Notes: generated by a model not told the origin, from the letters alone. 64,000 nt of DNA from Shewanella psychropiezotolerans (GCF_007197555.1 NZ_CP041614.1:4456001-4520000); one strand, 5' to 3'. Positions 55,464 through 64,000 are shown, counted from the stretch's first letter. Numbers and translations are program-made.

Positions 55464-58013
55464 TTACACATAATATGTATCTCCCGGCTGATATCCGTGT
55501 AGCCGGGCTATTTGCTGGCCGATTTGTTTTTTGTTAGGACTATTTCTATCACGCATCTCACTTCGGCTGCGCACTTGGTACACTTTAGGTAATTGAGGTG
55601 CGCTGCTGGCTTGAACATTGGCGCATCTTAGCGCAGCTAAGGCATCGAGCCAGACATTAAAGTCATGCTGTTGGTGTCTATCTAAGATGGCATTGATGCG
55701 GTTTAAGTTCGCAAATAAGGCTTTATCTCCCGATACCTTAGTGCCTCTGACATTCATGCAGCCTAAGCTTTCTTCGAACTTACGCCAACTCTTGATGCTA
55801 GTGCTCAGCAAGAGATAGATGGCCATTTCCTGTTGCTGCTCCCAGTTAAACCAGAAGGTTGTCACTAGGGTGTTGAGTAGCATGCCGATAGTTTCCGGTG
55901 GTAACAAACGTGGAGGTATGCCGGCGTAATGTTCCTGATTAATTATCCGCTCGGCAACCCGCAAAGCCTCGGCTTCCTGATACTGTTGCGATTCCCAATA
56001 GCGAACTCTCTCACGCCACCAACCATCAATAGCAGTCGCTCCTGACATCACCGCTTGTTGCAAATAGAACTTGGGATTTTTGACCAGTGCGTTTGTTTCA
56101 TCCAGTAGCTTTTGCGGCACAGCGAACGCATAGTAACTGGCACGTTGCAAATATTCATATGCTAGAGGGTCAATATTATCGAGCACGTGATAATCCACCA
56201 CCTCGAGTGCGCCCCATATCACCTTGACGAGTTCCCAGAGTTTTTCAAAATCCACGGTAGTACCAAATCCGCCACTGCCACCAGGGCCCCAGACTAGACG
56301 GCCCGAGCAATAGAAGTAAAACTGCCCAGATTCCAGAGCCAATTGAAACTCGCCGCCAATCCCAGCACCAAAGGAAATGTTACCCTCGGCCTTAATTTCA
56401 GCCAGGGCACTGAAATTGGTGGTAGCAATATCATCGGGTGATTGCCATTCGAGTGCACCTGCAACCTGGCCGCCCGCTTGTACTCCAGCAAAACCTTCCG
56501 CTTTTACCCCGAGGCCACCTGTCGCATTGGTGGGGGCAAGCTGAGTATTGGCTGATAATAAAATCCCAGCCCCCGATGCCTGCTCTTGATTACTGAGTTT
56601 TGCCTCACCATTGACAATCACTCCCGCAAAACAGCTCAAGGTCACGCCGACAGAGGCGCGAAAGCAACCAAAGGAATAGAGTGCGGTTTGTTTGTTACTG
56701 TCGAGATAAGCCAAGGTTAAGGCATAGCCTTTCTCATAGGGCATAAAATACTTGCCTTCCACCTTGCCTTCGGCCAAAGAGAAAGTGGCATCACCGCCGA
56801 TACCAATATCCACTTTTCCTTCACTGGGTTCAAAACTGGTCTTAACGCTGGCTTGAGCCGAAAATCGCAGCAACTGCGCTTCTGCGCTAACTGCAAAGCG
56901 GGTATCCCCATCCTCATTTACCCACAACTTTTTAGTACCTTTCCACTCCTTCCATTTCCAGCCAGGGTGTGCCCACTTCTTGATATTGCCTTCTAACTTA
57001 CCCAACATGCCATTGCTTTTATCTTTGACCAGGCCCTCACGTATATCCTCAAACATCGCCTGCTGTATGCCAGCTACATCACGATTAGCTATCAACTGAC
57101 GTAATCGGGTCTGAGTCGGATTTGTTCGCCAAAATCGTCTTTCACGCTCAAGAAACTCCGCGCGGATATACACCAATCGATTTTCACTCACCAACATGAT
57201 TTCGATGATGCCTCTCTGGCTAGGGCGGGAACTGAGCTGTCCACTCACGTTACCGAGGTTATCGAAGTTAACGCCTTGCTTAGCTGAGCTTTCAGGTGAA
57301 GGTTTACTGGGCACTTGCGCGATGAGTTTTTCTATCTCTGTATCGATACTCTTGAGTCGCCGGCTCCGCAGCGTTGCCATCGATGACTCTGAGAAAAAGG
57401 GCACATAATCAGCAAGCAACTGACGCGTACGACGTAACTCGGTAATTTTTGCCACCAGGTACTGTTTATTTTGTGGCTGAATAGCTGAAGACTGGGTTGC
57501 CCCCTTACTTGACTCAACACCAATGGCCCCGGCGTGCACCGCTTTAGCGACCCAAGCCTGTTTTCGGCTCAGATGTTGTTCAACATCGGCTTCGCTGGCT
57601 TCTTTGTTATCGGGCGCTTTATCTAATACTGCTCGGTAATCTTCAATGAGCTTGTCCATAGTGGAAATTTCTTGCTTGAGCAAGGTCTGGGCATGCTCAT
57701 CAAGGACGTAATAACCATCAGGCTCACCACCGGTTAGAAATAATACATCGCAAGCATCCATCCCCTTACAAGCAGGTTTGCCCATTACACAACCAGGCTC
57801 TACAGGACGCACTGGCTCAACCGGTTCAATGGTCAGCTCAGGCTCCGCCGGCTCAAAGGTGCTCGGCAGTGTTACGAGCTCGCCAGGATAAATGACGTCT
57901 GGGTTTAATTGATATTGCGGGTTTAACGCTAACAGCTCAGGAAAGGCAATATTTTGCTCAATGGCGATGCCTAATAGGGTATCGCCCTGTTTAACGGTAT
58001 AGGTGGTAGTCAT
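55464..58013 (-). CDS. LysM-containing probable type VI secretion effector
   Basis: 849 residues. A LysM domain is at residues 3-50 (TYTVKQGDTLLGIAIEQN…PELLALNPQYQ…IYPGELVTLP), followed by a Pro/Glu linker (EPAEPELTIEPVEP). A helical region (about 100-250) comes next. The middle (about 390-580) is an Ala/Gly-rich run of alternating strands, such as GGDATFSLAEGKVEGKY, GLGVKAEGFAGVQAGGQVAG and IKAEGNISFGAGIGGEF. A Trp-rich helical C-terminus (about 620-849) has no motif I recognise. It directly follows vgrG and a DUF4123 adaptor on the same strand, the usual position of a VgrG-carried effector. Activity on the cell wall or envelope is plausible from LysM, not shown. Confidence 0.7.
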   Translation of the reverse strand: MTTTYTVKQGDTLLGIAIEQNIAFPELLALNPQYQLNPDVIYPGELVTLPSTFEPAEPELTIEPVEPVRPVEPGCVMGKPACKGMDACDVLFLTGGEPDGYYVLDEHAQTLLKQEISTMDKLIEDYRAVLDKAPDNKEASEADVEQHLSRKQAWVAKAVHAGAIGVESSKGATQSSAIQPQNKQYLVAKITELRRTRQLLADYVPFFSESSMATLRSRRLKSIDTEIEKLIAQVPSKPSPESSAKQGVNFDNLGNVSGQLSSRPSQRGIIEIMLVSENRLVYIRAEFLERERRFWRTNPTQTRLRQLIANRDVAGIQQAMFEDIREGLVKDKSNGMLGKLEGNIKKWAHPGWKWKEWKGTKKLWVNEDGDTRFAVSAEAQLLRFSAQASVKTSFEPSEGKVDIGIGGDATFSLAEGKVEGKYFMPYEKGYALTLAYLDSNKQTALYSFGCFRASVGVTLSCFAGVIVNGEAKLSNQEQASGAGILLSANTQLAPTNATGGLGVKAEGFAGVQAGGQVAGALEWQSPDDIATTNFSALAEIKAEGNISFGAGIGGEFQLALESGQFYFYCSGRLVWGPGGSGGFGTTVDFEKLWELVKVIWGALEVVDYHVLDNIDPLAYEYLQRASYYAFAVPQKLLDETNALVKNPKFYLQQAVMSGATAIDGWWRERVRYWESQQYQEAEALRVAERIINQEHYAGIPPRLLPPETIGMLLNTLVTTFWFNWEQQQEMAIYLLLSTSIKSWRKFEESLGCMNVRGTKVSGDKALFANLNRINAILDRHQQHDFNVWLDALAALRCANVQASSAPQLPKVYQVRSRSEMRDRNSPNKKQIGQQIARLHGYQPGDTYYV

Positions 58014-58027
58014 AATGAGTGGTTCCG

Positions 58028-58654
58028 TTATCCTGAATGTACAGAAGGTGAATGGGCAGTACTTTGCTGCCACTGGGTTAACACTTGCTGCATTGCCTCA
58101 CCCTGTTGGGCAGTCATTGTCCAGCGGATAACATCTGAGTGTTGAGAGGGTGAGGAGGCATTGGCCACAGAAGCGGATAACCATTGCTTGTCAAACCAGA
58201 TGAATGAGTTGATACCTTGGAAAAAATGTTGTTTATCTGTCGTGCTCATCACCATCATCAAAGGCAGCAGCATTCTGGGTTCATAAAATCTGAACAGGGC
58301 AAGGTTTTGGCCGCTATTAATGGTCAGGCATTCAGCCAGCAAGTCAGCTAGCGCTTCAAAACTCAGGCCTGATTGAATAAAACAGCCAATAGAGAACCGC
58401 TGGCTAGCGGATTTAATCCGGCTTATGAGCTGCGTCCGCTCAGCAAGCTCAATCAATAGCGGCCCTTCTTCGGCCAGTGATTGGTAAGGCGTATCAGAAA
58501 ACAGGGGAATAGACCTTGCTGAAGTGCCCTCCTCATACAACCATTGGGTAATATCCGGACACAATAGTGGCTCTATAATGGCGTATTGTGCACTGTCGAT
58601 ACGGGCCGCGCTCTGCGTGATGTCAGCCTGAACTAAGTCGAGTGTATGCTGCAT
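58028..58654 (-). CDS. DUF4123 T6SS effector adaptor (Tap/TEC-like)
   Basis: 208 residues. The pattern YAIIEPLLCPDI near the N-terminus, PLLIELAE in the middle and LALFRFYEPRMLLPLMMVMSTTDKQHFFQGINSFIWFD (L.LFRFYDPRVL..L..ML….Q...F.....W.) is typical of DUF4123 proteins, which load effectors onto VgrG tips. The ATG at 58654 has a GGAG site seven bases before it and overlaps the vgrG end by 22 bases, which fits translational coupling. The effector starts 14 bases after its stop. Confidence 0.85.
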   Translation of the reverse strand: MQHTLDLVQADITQSAARIDSAQYAIIEPLLCPDITQWLYEEGTSARSIPLFSDTPYQSLAEEGPLLIELAERTQLISRIKSASQRFSIGCFIQSGLSFEALADLLAECLTINSGQNLALFRFYEPRMLLPLMMVMSTTDKQHFFQGINSFIWFDKQWLSASVANASSPSQHSDVIRWTMTAQQGEAMQQVLTQWQQSTAHSPSVHSG

Positions 58655-60720
58655 GTTTGCTCTCCATTGCAGTGGCAAAGCTCGGTGACTAACGCCCCCT
58701 TTTGCAATATCGCCGGGTAATCCAGTACCGTGACGCTTTCCATGCTGGCAGCAGCCAACGTCAACTCATCACTCTCTGGTAATATTACAGCATCAACATA
58801 CCCCGGCAGTGCAGCTAATTGCCCCGCATAACCACTGCCAGAGCCTGCACTACCGCCAGAGTTTAGATTGACGGCAGGCCCCACCAAGTGCACACCAGCA
58901 GGATCTACCTTAAGGAAGCTGCCACCTACTTTTAGCGTCAACTCTGCACCAGCCTCGATGACAATTTTAGTGCCCGCCTTAAGATGCACTTCAGTGCCGG
59001 CTTCCAATATAGATTTTTTGCCTACTTTCTGTTGTTGGCTACCGTCGATATTGAGGCTGACATCTTGCTTGACCACAGTGCGTCTCTCTCCCTCGACGGT
59101 AAGGTGGTCATTAGCCTTGATGCGGGTAAAGCGTTCATTTTCAATGTCCAGATGGGCATCGTGTTTGATGTTTGTACTCTGGTCGTTTTCAACTAAGGTA
59201 TTCATGTCCTTCTGGGCATGAAGGTATATCTCTTCCTTGTCAGCCTCATCTTCAAAACGTAACTCGTTGCTGCCTTCCCCCTTATGGGTTTGAGTCTTCA
59301 GTACGGTACGGGTTTTGTTAGCAGGCAGCGGATAAGGCACCTGATTGGCACTGTGAAAAGTACGACCTGTAATAATGGGTTGGTCTGGGTCGCCCTCTAA
59401 AAAACTGACAATCACTTCATGACCAATCCGGGGAATAGCCATCATGCCATATTGACCACCGGCCCAGCCTTGACTGACACGTACCCAACAGCTGGACTTA
59501 TCATCACTAACGCCATAACGGTCCCAGGGAAATTGTACTTTTACACGGCCAAACTCATCACAAAAAATCTCTTCATCTTTGGGGCCGACCACTGTCGCCC
59601 CCTGGGGACCGGTGACCAAAGGTTTTGCATTAGGCTCTGCTTGCCAGGGCGCATTGCCGGGGATGGCGGTAAATGTGTTGCCATAGGTGGTGACAGCTTG
59701 AGTATTAGCTTCTTCCGCCGCCGCGCCTTGTTCACCTTTATGTGTAACCGTCACCATGAGCCAGTCACGGTTCAACGCCACATCACCATGCTCCATCAGG
59801 TCAAACTTACTGCCACTGACGGCCTGCATGAGGTTGCTTTTACCGGTCGCGAGCTGCGCATCTCGGCGCAGGTATTCTTGCCGAACTTGCGTGAACGGTA
59901 TACCACTCTCATCGTCTTTATAACGCCCGGGGTAATCGAAGTGTTCGTAATCGAGACGTTGAAAATCCAGCGGTTTTCCCGTATTGGTTTGCAGGAAGCT
60001 GTATTGGGGCTTCTTGAAGCTATTGTCTTTGAGCGTCACGCTGGCAGGCTTGATTTGATGCTGGTAGCTAAATGAACTAACGAATGGCACTTCTGCAGCG
60101 CCGCCATTGACCGCGTTGTAGGGGAATGGCGCGTCTAAATGAGGCTGCTTAGTGGTACTGTCGCTAAACACCAGCGTGTGGATCTTCTCGCTGTGCTGAA
60201 AGTAATAAAACAAGCCTACTTCTGCTGCTAAGCGGGAGATAAAGTCGAAATCACTTTCCCGATACTGGACACAATACTCACGCACCTGCGACTCTAATCT
60301 GGCATCACAACTGAACGCATAATCCTTAATCCCCATTTCGGTGAGGAGCGTGGCTATGATACTGAGCACGCTTTTTTGCTGGAATATGCGACTATTTTGC
60401 CTGAGCTTTAATCTTGATAGTGCAGGCACTAAGGTGATGTGGTATTGGGTATGATGATTTCCCGTGTCAGCTTTACTGAACTGACTGACAATGCCGTGCA
60501 CCTGACGTTGCAGCTCACCGCTTTGATACCAAGTAAGCAACCCCGTCTGGTCGACAATCGACTCAGGCGTCAAATCATCCAGTCGGCTCAGCAAGGTGAG
60601 CTTGACCTCAAAGGGTGAGGATAACCCCTCTTTAAAATCAAACGCTAACACCTCAAAGCTGTCATCACTCACGCCTTCGGCGCTAAAGTGGTAACGCAAT
60701 CCATTTCCAACAGCAATCAT
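58633..60720 (-). CDS. vgrG: Type VI secretion spike protein VgrG
   Basis: 695 residues, a gp27/gp5-like trimeric spike. Residues about 1-380 are the gp27-like body (YHFSAEGVSDDSFEVLAFDF, CVQYRESDFDFISRLAAEVGLFYYFQH). An OB fold has ATVVGPKDEEIFCDEFGRVKVQFPWD, then SCWVRVSQGWAGGQYGMMAIPRIGHEVIVSFLEGDPDQPIITG (key: W.RVSQ.WAG..YG....PRIGHEV.V.FLEGDPD.P...G). The beta-helix (EVHLKAGTKIVIEAGAELTLKVGG) follows, and then a short tail with Cys residues (CHCNGEQTC), which may contact the adaptor. No large toxic domain is fused, so cargo is delivered through DUF4123. Confidence 0.94.
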   Translation of the reverse strand: MIAVGNGLRYHFSAEGVSDDSFEVLAFDFKEGLSSPFEVKLTLLSRLDDLTPESIVDQTGLLTWYQSGELQRQVHGIVSQFSKADTGNHHTQYHITLVPALSRLKLRQNSRIFQQKSVLSIIATLLTEMGIKDYAFSCDARLESQVREYCVQYRESDFDFISRLAAEVGLFYYFQHSEKIHTLVFSDSTTKQPHLDAPFPYNAVNGGAAEVPFVSSFSYQHQIKPASVTLKDNSFKKPQYSFLQTNTGKPLDFQRLDYEHFDYPGRYKDDESGIPFTQVRQEYLRRDAQLATGKSNLMQAVSGSKFDLMEHGDVALNRDWLMVTVTHKGEQGAAAEEANTQAVTTYGNTFTAIPGNAPWQAEPNAKPLVTGPQGATVVGPKDEEIFCDEFGRVKVQFPWDRYGVSDDKSSCWVRVSQGWAGGQYGMMAIPRIGHEVIVSFLEGDPDQPIITGRTFHSANQVPYPLPANKTRTVLKTQTHKGEGSNELRFEDEADKEEIYLHAQKDMNTLVENDQSTNIKHDAHLDIENERFTRIKANDHLTVEGERRTVVKQDVSLNIDGSQQQKVGKKSILEAGTEVHLKAGTKIVIEAGAELTLKVGGSFLKVDPAGVHLVGPAVNLNSGGSAGSGSGYAGQLAALPGYVDAVILPESDELTLAAASMESVTVLDYPAILQKGALVTELCHCNGEQTCSIHST

Positions 60721-60876
60721 CGCAACATCCTAATGCAATTTAAGGGGTGATCCCCTTCCAAAGGACCAACAAAAGAAGGGGAGCGTGTCGAGCAGCAAAC
60801 TATAATGCAGAGAGCGCAACTCGACGGGGTGTTCAGCGCCATTTGAAAGGAGTCAAAAACAACGCTGAACATATCT

Positions 60877-60908
60877 GCCCTCAGGCTCAGGGTACCGACC
60901 CTGAGGGC
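60877..60908. repeat. Hairpin between hcp and vgrG with two alternative folds
   Basis: Outer arms GCCCTCAGG/CCTGAGGGC overlap inner arms CTCAGGGT/ACCCTGAG. Only one can form at a time. It lies 23 bases past the hcp stop, so it may partly terminate the transcript after hcp, which is needed in large excess over vgrG. Confidence 0.65.
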
Positions 60909-60930
60909 AAATCTGGGTTGAAGTTAAATC

Positions 60931-61449
60931 TTATGCTTCAATTGGCTTACGCCAGTCATCAGCACCAGAGGTACCGGCAGTGACGTGATCCCAATCAATC
61001 TTGCGATAAGCCATAGACACTGTGAGTAGCTGGGTAAAATCTGCTTTACTGCTGTCCTGGCAATGAGGCATATGACATTGAATGTCGATAATGGTGGCGC
61101 CTTCAAGCTTGGTGCTGAAGAAATGTTCCTGCTTACCCTCAACTGAGGTGCGGTACCACTTGAGCTCCACTTCTGAGATTTTCTCACCTGACGCCAGCGA
61201 GTTGTACATCAAAGGAACGGCTTTATTGAGTGCCACAGTGAACTTAAAGGGCTTGTGGATACGCTGACCAGAAGGCTGTCCTGATTGTGGGTCTGTAGGC
61301 ACAGTGACAACATGGTCAAATTGCTGAACCAGCATCTCATCTTCATGACCTTCGACAAAAATGTCACCGACGGAATCGGCAGTGAAAGCACCTGCTGTAA
61401 TGTGTCCCTGGGTCTGTCCTTTGATGGAGATATAACATGGAGTTGGCAT
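60931..61449 (-). CDS. hcp: Type VI secretion tube protein Hcp
   Basis: 172 residues. The start MPTPCYISIKGQTQGHITAGAFTADSVG, then EDEMLVQQFDHVVTVP, HKPFKFTVALNKAVPLMYNSLASGE and VELKWYRTS are those of the Hcp family, which stacks as hexamers to form the inner tube. AAGGAATAACC precedes the ATG. It is the first gene of an orphan hcp-vgrG-adaptor-effector unit and has a sigma-54 promoter upstream. No sheath or baseplate genes are in the window, so it must use a core apparatus located elsewhere. Confidence 0.94.
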   Translation of the reverse strand: MPTPCYISIKGQTQGHITAGAFTADSVGDIFVEGHEDEMLVQQFDHVVTVPTDPQSGQPSGQRIHKPFKFTVALNKAVPLMYNSLASGEKISEVELKWYRTSVEGKQEHFFSTKLEGATIIDIQCHMPHCQDSSKADFTQLLTVSMAYRKIDWDHVTAGTSGADDWRKPIEA

Positions 61450-61508
61450 TGGTTATTCCTTTATTTACAATAAATTAATGAGAGCACGTTGTGGCCAACC
61501 GCTAATAA

Positions 61509-61524
61509 AGCAAACACCATGCCA
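61509..61524 (-). promoter_or_regulatory. Sigma-54 (-24/-12) promoter of hcp
   Basis: On the minus strand TGGCATGGTGTTTGCT matches TGGCAYR-N4-TTGCW; the GG and GC are 10 bases apart, the fixed spacing for RpoN. It would start transcription about 50 bases before the hcp ATG. Hcp-vgrG units of vibrios are under RpoN with the VasH activator, so the same kind of control is expected. Confidence 0.82.
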
Positions 61525-61577
61525 ATTGCATAACCCGATGAATTTACAGAACTCAGAAAAATGGGGGATGTTGAGTT

Positions 61578-61615
61578 GGGCAAGATATGGCCCAGACTTG
61601 AGCAAGATCTTGCCC
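61578..61615. promoter_or_regulatory. Possible enhancer site for the sigma-54 activator
   Basis: GGGCAAGAT (61578-61586) and ATCTTGCCC (61607-61615) are inverted, and between them lies the palindrome GCAAGATCTTGC (61602-61613). These lie 55-105 bases upstream of the -24/-12 promoter, the usual place of upstream activating sequences bound by enhancer-binding proteins such as VasH. Position-based inference only. Confidence 0.5.
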
Positions 61616-61899
61616 TGCGGGCAATAAATGGCCCAGGTTTTCTGGTGGGAATATGAAGTAAGGGATTTAAAAGTATGATGATTACGAATATATAAAATCT
61701 TTAACTGCTGATTGAACTCCCTCAGCTTTCCACTTCCGAATGCAACTAAATAGAATAATCTGCTTTTCTTTAATGACCTCTGGTCATCTTAAGGTTAAAA
61801 TCCCTCCGTATTTTTCACCCTTATTGATCGTCCGCTTTATCGCACTGACTTCCTCACCAGATATGATGAAGCAAGTTTGCGCTTCACGGCTAAACCTTC

Positions 61900-63597
61900 A
61901 TGACAATAGACAAGCAAATGCATTCCCCAGAACATTGTTTTACCTCATTTAAAGCGTCAATCTCAGAATTTACTCTTCCGCAGCGTTTTACCTTTCCGTT
62001 TTATTATGAGCCTCATCCTCTGTGTCTGTTGGCCGCAAGCGAGTTGCAGCAACACCTAGAAAACCAGACTGATTGGCAACATAACTTTGGTCTGGAAAGC
62101 GACAATACTGATAGCTTAGGCAAGATGTTCGGTGTGCTGTTGGTGAAAAATCAGCAAGGTGAGCTAGGTTACCTGTCGGCTTTTTCCGGCAAGGTAGCGG
62201 ATCAAAACCTGCTGCCACACTTCGTCCCTCCAGTATTTGATATGTTGGCTAAAGACGGCTTCTTTATTCCCGAGCAAGACAAGATAAACCTGATAAACGC
62301 TGAGATCACAGAACGTAAACGCGATCCAGAACTGGCGCATTTGCAATCTATGTTAGCCGATGAAACTCAACTCGCTGAAACGCAGATAGCCACCCATCGT
62401 GCATCTATGATTGAGAATCGTAAACAGAGAAAGGCGCAGCGTTTGGCGGGTGAATCCCTCGATGAAGACGCCCTCAAACTACTCGGTATTCAGATGAGTA
62501 GAGAGAGCGTGCAAGATAAGAACCGCTTAAAGGAGCTAAACGTCTATTGGGATGAACGACTGGCTGCCGCTAAGCTAGCCCATGGCCAAGTGAATAAACG
62601 CCTGTCGGCCTTAAAGCTTCAACGTAAAACCATGTCCGCCGCCCTGCAACAACGTCTGTTTGATGAGTATGGATTTTTAAACATAGAGGGTAAGCAGAGA
62701 AGCTTAGGTGATATCTTTAAAGGCACCATACATAAGGTCCCACCAGCAGGCTCAGGCGAGTGCGCCGCGCCTAAACTGTTACATTACGCCTTTAAACATG
62801 GAATGACCCCACTCGCCATGGCCGAGTTTTGGTGGGGAGTCGCCCCAAAATCGGAAATAAGACAACATAAGAACTACTATGGGGCTTGTCAGGGAAAATG
62901 TCAGCCAATCTTGGGGCATATGCTTGAGGGTCTAGCTACCGATGAAAACCCGCTACTGACCAATCCTGCCGAGGGTAAACAGCTCGAAATTATCTATCAA
63001 GATAGAGACATGTTAGTGGTCAACAAGCCCGCAGAATTCTTGTCTGTTCCGGGTCGAAACATAGATGATTCTGTATATTCACGAATTAAACTGCTTTATC
63101 CTGAGGCTACGGGCCCACTTATCGTCCACAGACTCGACATGTCCACCTCAGGCTTGATGGTAATAGCCCTCAACAAGGCGGCCAATAAGAGCTTGCAGAA
63201 GCAATTTATCACTCGCACCGTTAAGAAGCGTTATGTCGCCCTGCTAACCGGTGAATTAACCCAAGATGATGGTATCATCAGTTTACCGCTTCGCGGCGAT
63301 TTCGATGATAGACCCAGGCAACTGGTATGCTTCGAACATGGTAAGCCAGCAGAAACCAAATGGCAGGTCATTTCTCGGCGCGATGGACGCACTAAAGTGC
63401 ACCTATATCCCAAAACGGGGCGCACCCATCAACTTAGGGTTCATAGCGCTCACCCCCAAGGCCTTAACATGCCAATCGTCGGTGACGATCTGTATGGCAA
63501 GAAGAGCCAGCGATTACATCTCCATGCCGAGTTATTGGAACTCAATCATCCTACAACACGTGAAGCTATGAGTTTTAGCGTGGAGGCAGATTTTTAA
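61900..63597 (+). CDS. RluA-family pseudouridine synthase with long N-terminal extension
   Basis: 565 residues. The catalytic domain (about residues 360-565) has YQDRDMLVVNKPAEFLSVPG and the signature HRLDMSTSGLMVIAL with the catalytic Asp, and TGRTHQLRVHSAHP at the end. The N-terminal 340 residues, with coiled-coil stretches (ERKRDPELAHLQSMLADETQLAETQ) and the segment AAPKLLHYAFKHGMTPLAMAEFWWG, are typical of a large subgroup in Shewanella and Vibrio. An RNA target cannot be assigned. Start codon uncertain (61900 or 61918). Confidence 0.85.
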   Translation: MTIDKQMHSPEHCFTSFKASISEFTLPQRFTFPFYYEPHPLCLLAASELQQHLENQTDWQHNFGLESDNTDSLGKMFGVLLVKNQQGELGYLSAFSGKVADQNLLPHFVPPVFDMLAKDGFFIPEQDKINLINAEITERKRDPELAHLQSMLADETQLAETQIATHRASMIENRKQRKAQRLAGESLDEDALKLLGIQMSRESVQDKNRLKELNVYWDERLAAAKLAHGQVNKRLSALKLQRKTMSAALQQRLFDEYGFLNIEGKQRSLGDIFKGTIHKVPPAGSGECAAPKLLHYAFKHGMTPLAMAEFWWGVAPKSEIRQHKNYYGACQGKCQPILGHMLEGLATDENPLLTNPAEGKQLEIIYQDRDMLVVNKPAEFLSVPGRNIDDSVYSRIKLLYPEATGPLIVHRLDMSTSGLMVIALNKAANKSLQKQFITRTVKKRYVALLTGELTQDDGIISLPLRGDFDDRPRQLVCFEHGKPAETKWQVISRRDGRTKVHLYPKTGRTHQLRVHSAHPQGLNMPIVGDDLYGKKSQRLHLHAELLELNHPTTREAMSFSVEADF

Positions 63598-63624
63598 TCG
63601 TCATTGCTATGAGCTAACACGCAC

Positions 63625-63653
63625 AAAAAAGGCTTCCCATGGAAGCCTTTTTT
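63625..63653. terminator. Bidirectional terminator
   Basis: AAAAAAGGCTTCC pairs perfectly with GGAAGCCTTTTTT around CAT. It serves the convergent pseudouridine synthase and gnd genes. Confidence 0.9.
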
Positions 63654-63688
63654 ACGCTTTGCAATAATTAGCAAGGAGATACCAAGAG

Positions 63689-64000
63689 TCAGACCTTAAT
63701 CAAGTCTCTGGCAGCATGGCTCCAGTTGAGGTGATACTTCTCACCCGCAGGCTTATCGGTGCGCTCAAACGTGTGGGCACCGAAGAAGTCTCTCTGTCCC
63801 TGTAACAGGCTAGCTGGCAAGGTTTCACAGCGATAACTGTCGTAATAGGCCAGAGCCGAACTGATACAAGGCACAGGAATACCTTTTAGTACCGCCGCCG
63901 ATACAGCCTTACGCCAATCCAGTTGTTTCTCAGACAGGGCAATGCTGAAATCATCGGCCATCAACAAGTTGTCCAACTCAATGCCATCATTCGCTGCAGC
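63689..64000 (-). CDS. gnd: 6-phosphogluconate dehydrogenase, C-terminal end (partial)
   Basis: The 3' end of gnd running off the window. The last about 103 residues include DWRKAVSAAVLKGIPVPCISSALAYYDSYR (key: W……GIP.P....L.Y.D.YR), LPASLLQGQRDFFGAHTFER and the terminal WSHAARDLIKV, which are strongly conserved in 6PGDH. It catalyses the NADP-linked oxidative decarboxylation in the pentose phosphate pathway. Confidence 0.92.
   Translation of the reverse strand, partial: AAANDGIELDNLLMADDFSIALSEKQLDWRKAVSAAVLKGIPVPCISSALAYYDSYRCETLPASLLQGQRDFFGAHTFERTDKPAGEKYHLNWSHAARDLIKV

Noticed and set aside
58633..60720. VgrG with a fused toxin domain
   Set aside because: After the beta-helix only about 60 residues remain, without any enzyme motif; cargo is better explained by the DUF4123 unit.

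Overview
The window looks like a chromosomal piece of a marine Shewanella-type gammaproteobacterium. The signs are a seven-gene valine/isoleucine degradation cluster in the order known from Shewanella (thiolase, mmsA, acyl-CoA dehydrogenase, two crotonases, mmsB, SDR), a methylcitrate cluster of the prpB-prpC-acnD-prpF type under a GntR-family regulator, a DUF3624 protein, an OmpW gene with an FNR/EtrA-type box, and many small dispersed palindromic repeats. No rRNA, tRNA, CRISPR array or prophage was seen.

Layout. Bases 1-3100 hold a cut-off secreted repeat protein, a periplasmic binding-like protein, an IS200-like transposase remnant and a small beta-barrel porin. Bases 3120-10470 are the propionate (2-methylcitrate) cluster on the minus strand, with a frameshifted regulator and three copies of a TTGTCGACAA palindrome. 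Bases 10638-17461 hold a LETM1-like protein, an M17 aminopeptidase, the ABC-F protein YbiT, and copper-exporting CopA divergent from a CueR-like activator with a 19-base-spacer promoter. Bases 17544-28102 hold an S9 lipoprotein peptidase with a small membrane protein, then the branched-chain amino-acid cluster with a LiuR-like operator. Bases 28256-33106 hold a secreted M6 metalloprotease and a MetJ-box-preceded lipoprotein-metA unit. Bases 33221-38632 are an accessory stretch: a duplicated non-coding repeat, a NERD-domain protein, a GNAT, a complete IS1202-like element with 16-base target duplications, and a decayed gene. Bases 38709-52963 are mixed housekeeping genes (SDR, OmpW, nucleotidyltransferase-like, glycosidase-like lipoprotein, TesB, MenA, LRR-kinase fusion, U32 protein, GST).

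Bases 53528-61524 end in an orphan type VI secretion module, hcp - vgrG - DUF4123 adaptor - large LysM protein, all on the minus strand. It is preceded by a well-spaced sigma-54 (-24/-12) promoter with an inverted repeat upstream that could be an enhancer. The LysM protein is the probable effector. No immunity gene follows it on the same strand; the closest candidate is a convergent SUMF1-domain lipoprotein. An RluA-type pseudouridine synthase and the 3' end of gnd close the window.

Two window-wide patterns stand out. First, three otherwise intact genes (the prp regulator, an enoyl-CoA hydratase and a small membrane protein) each lack exactly one G in a poly-G run; restoring it repairs each frame, which suggests sequencing error more than decay. 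Second, several repeat families recur: a MITE-like element (two copies), CTAGGAAC-core hairpins (three), a 32-base palindromic repeat (two), and an 18-base in-frame minisatellite coding for the same hexapeptide in two unrelated genes.
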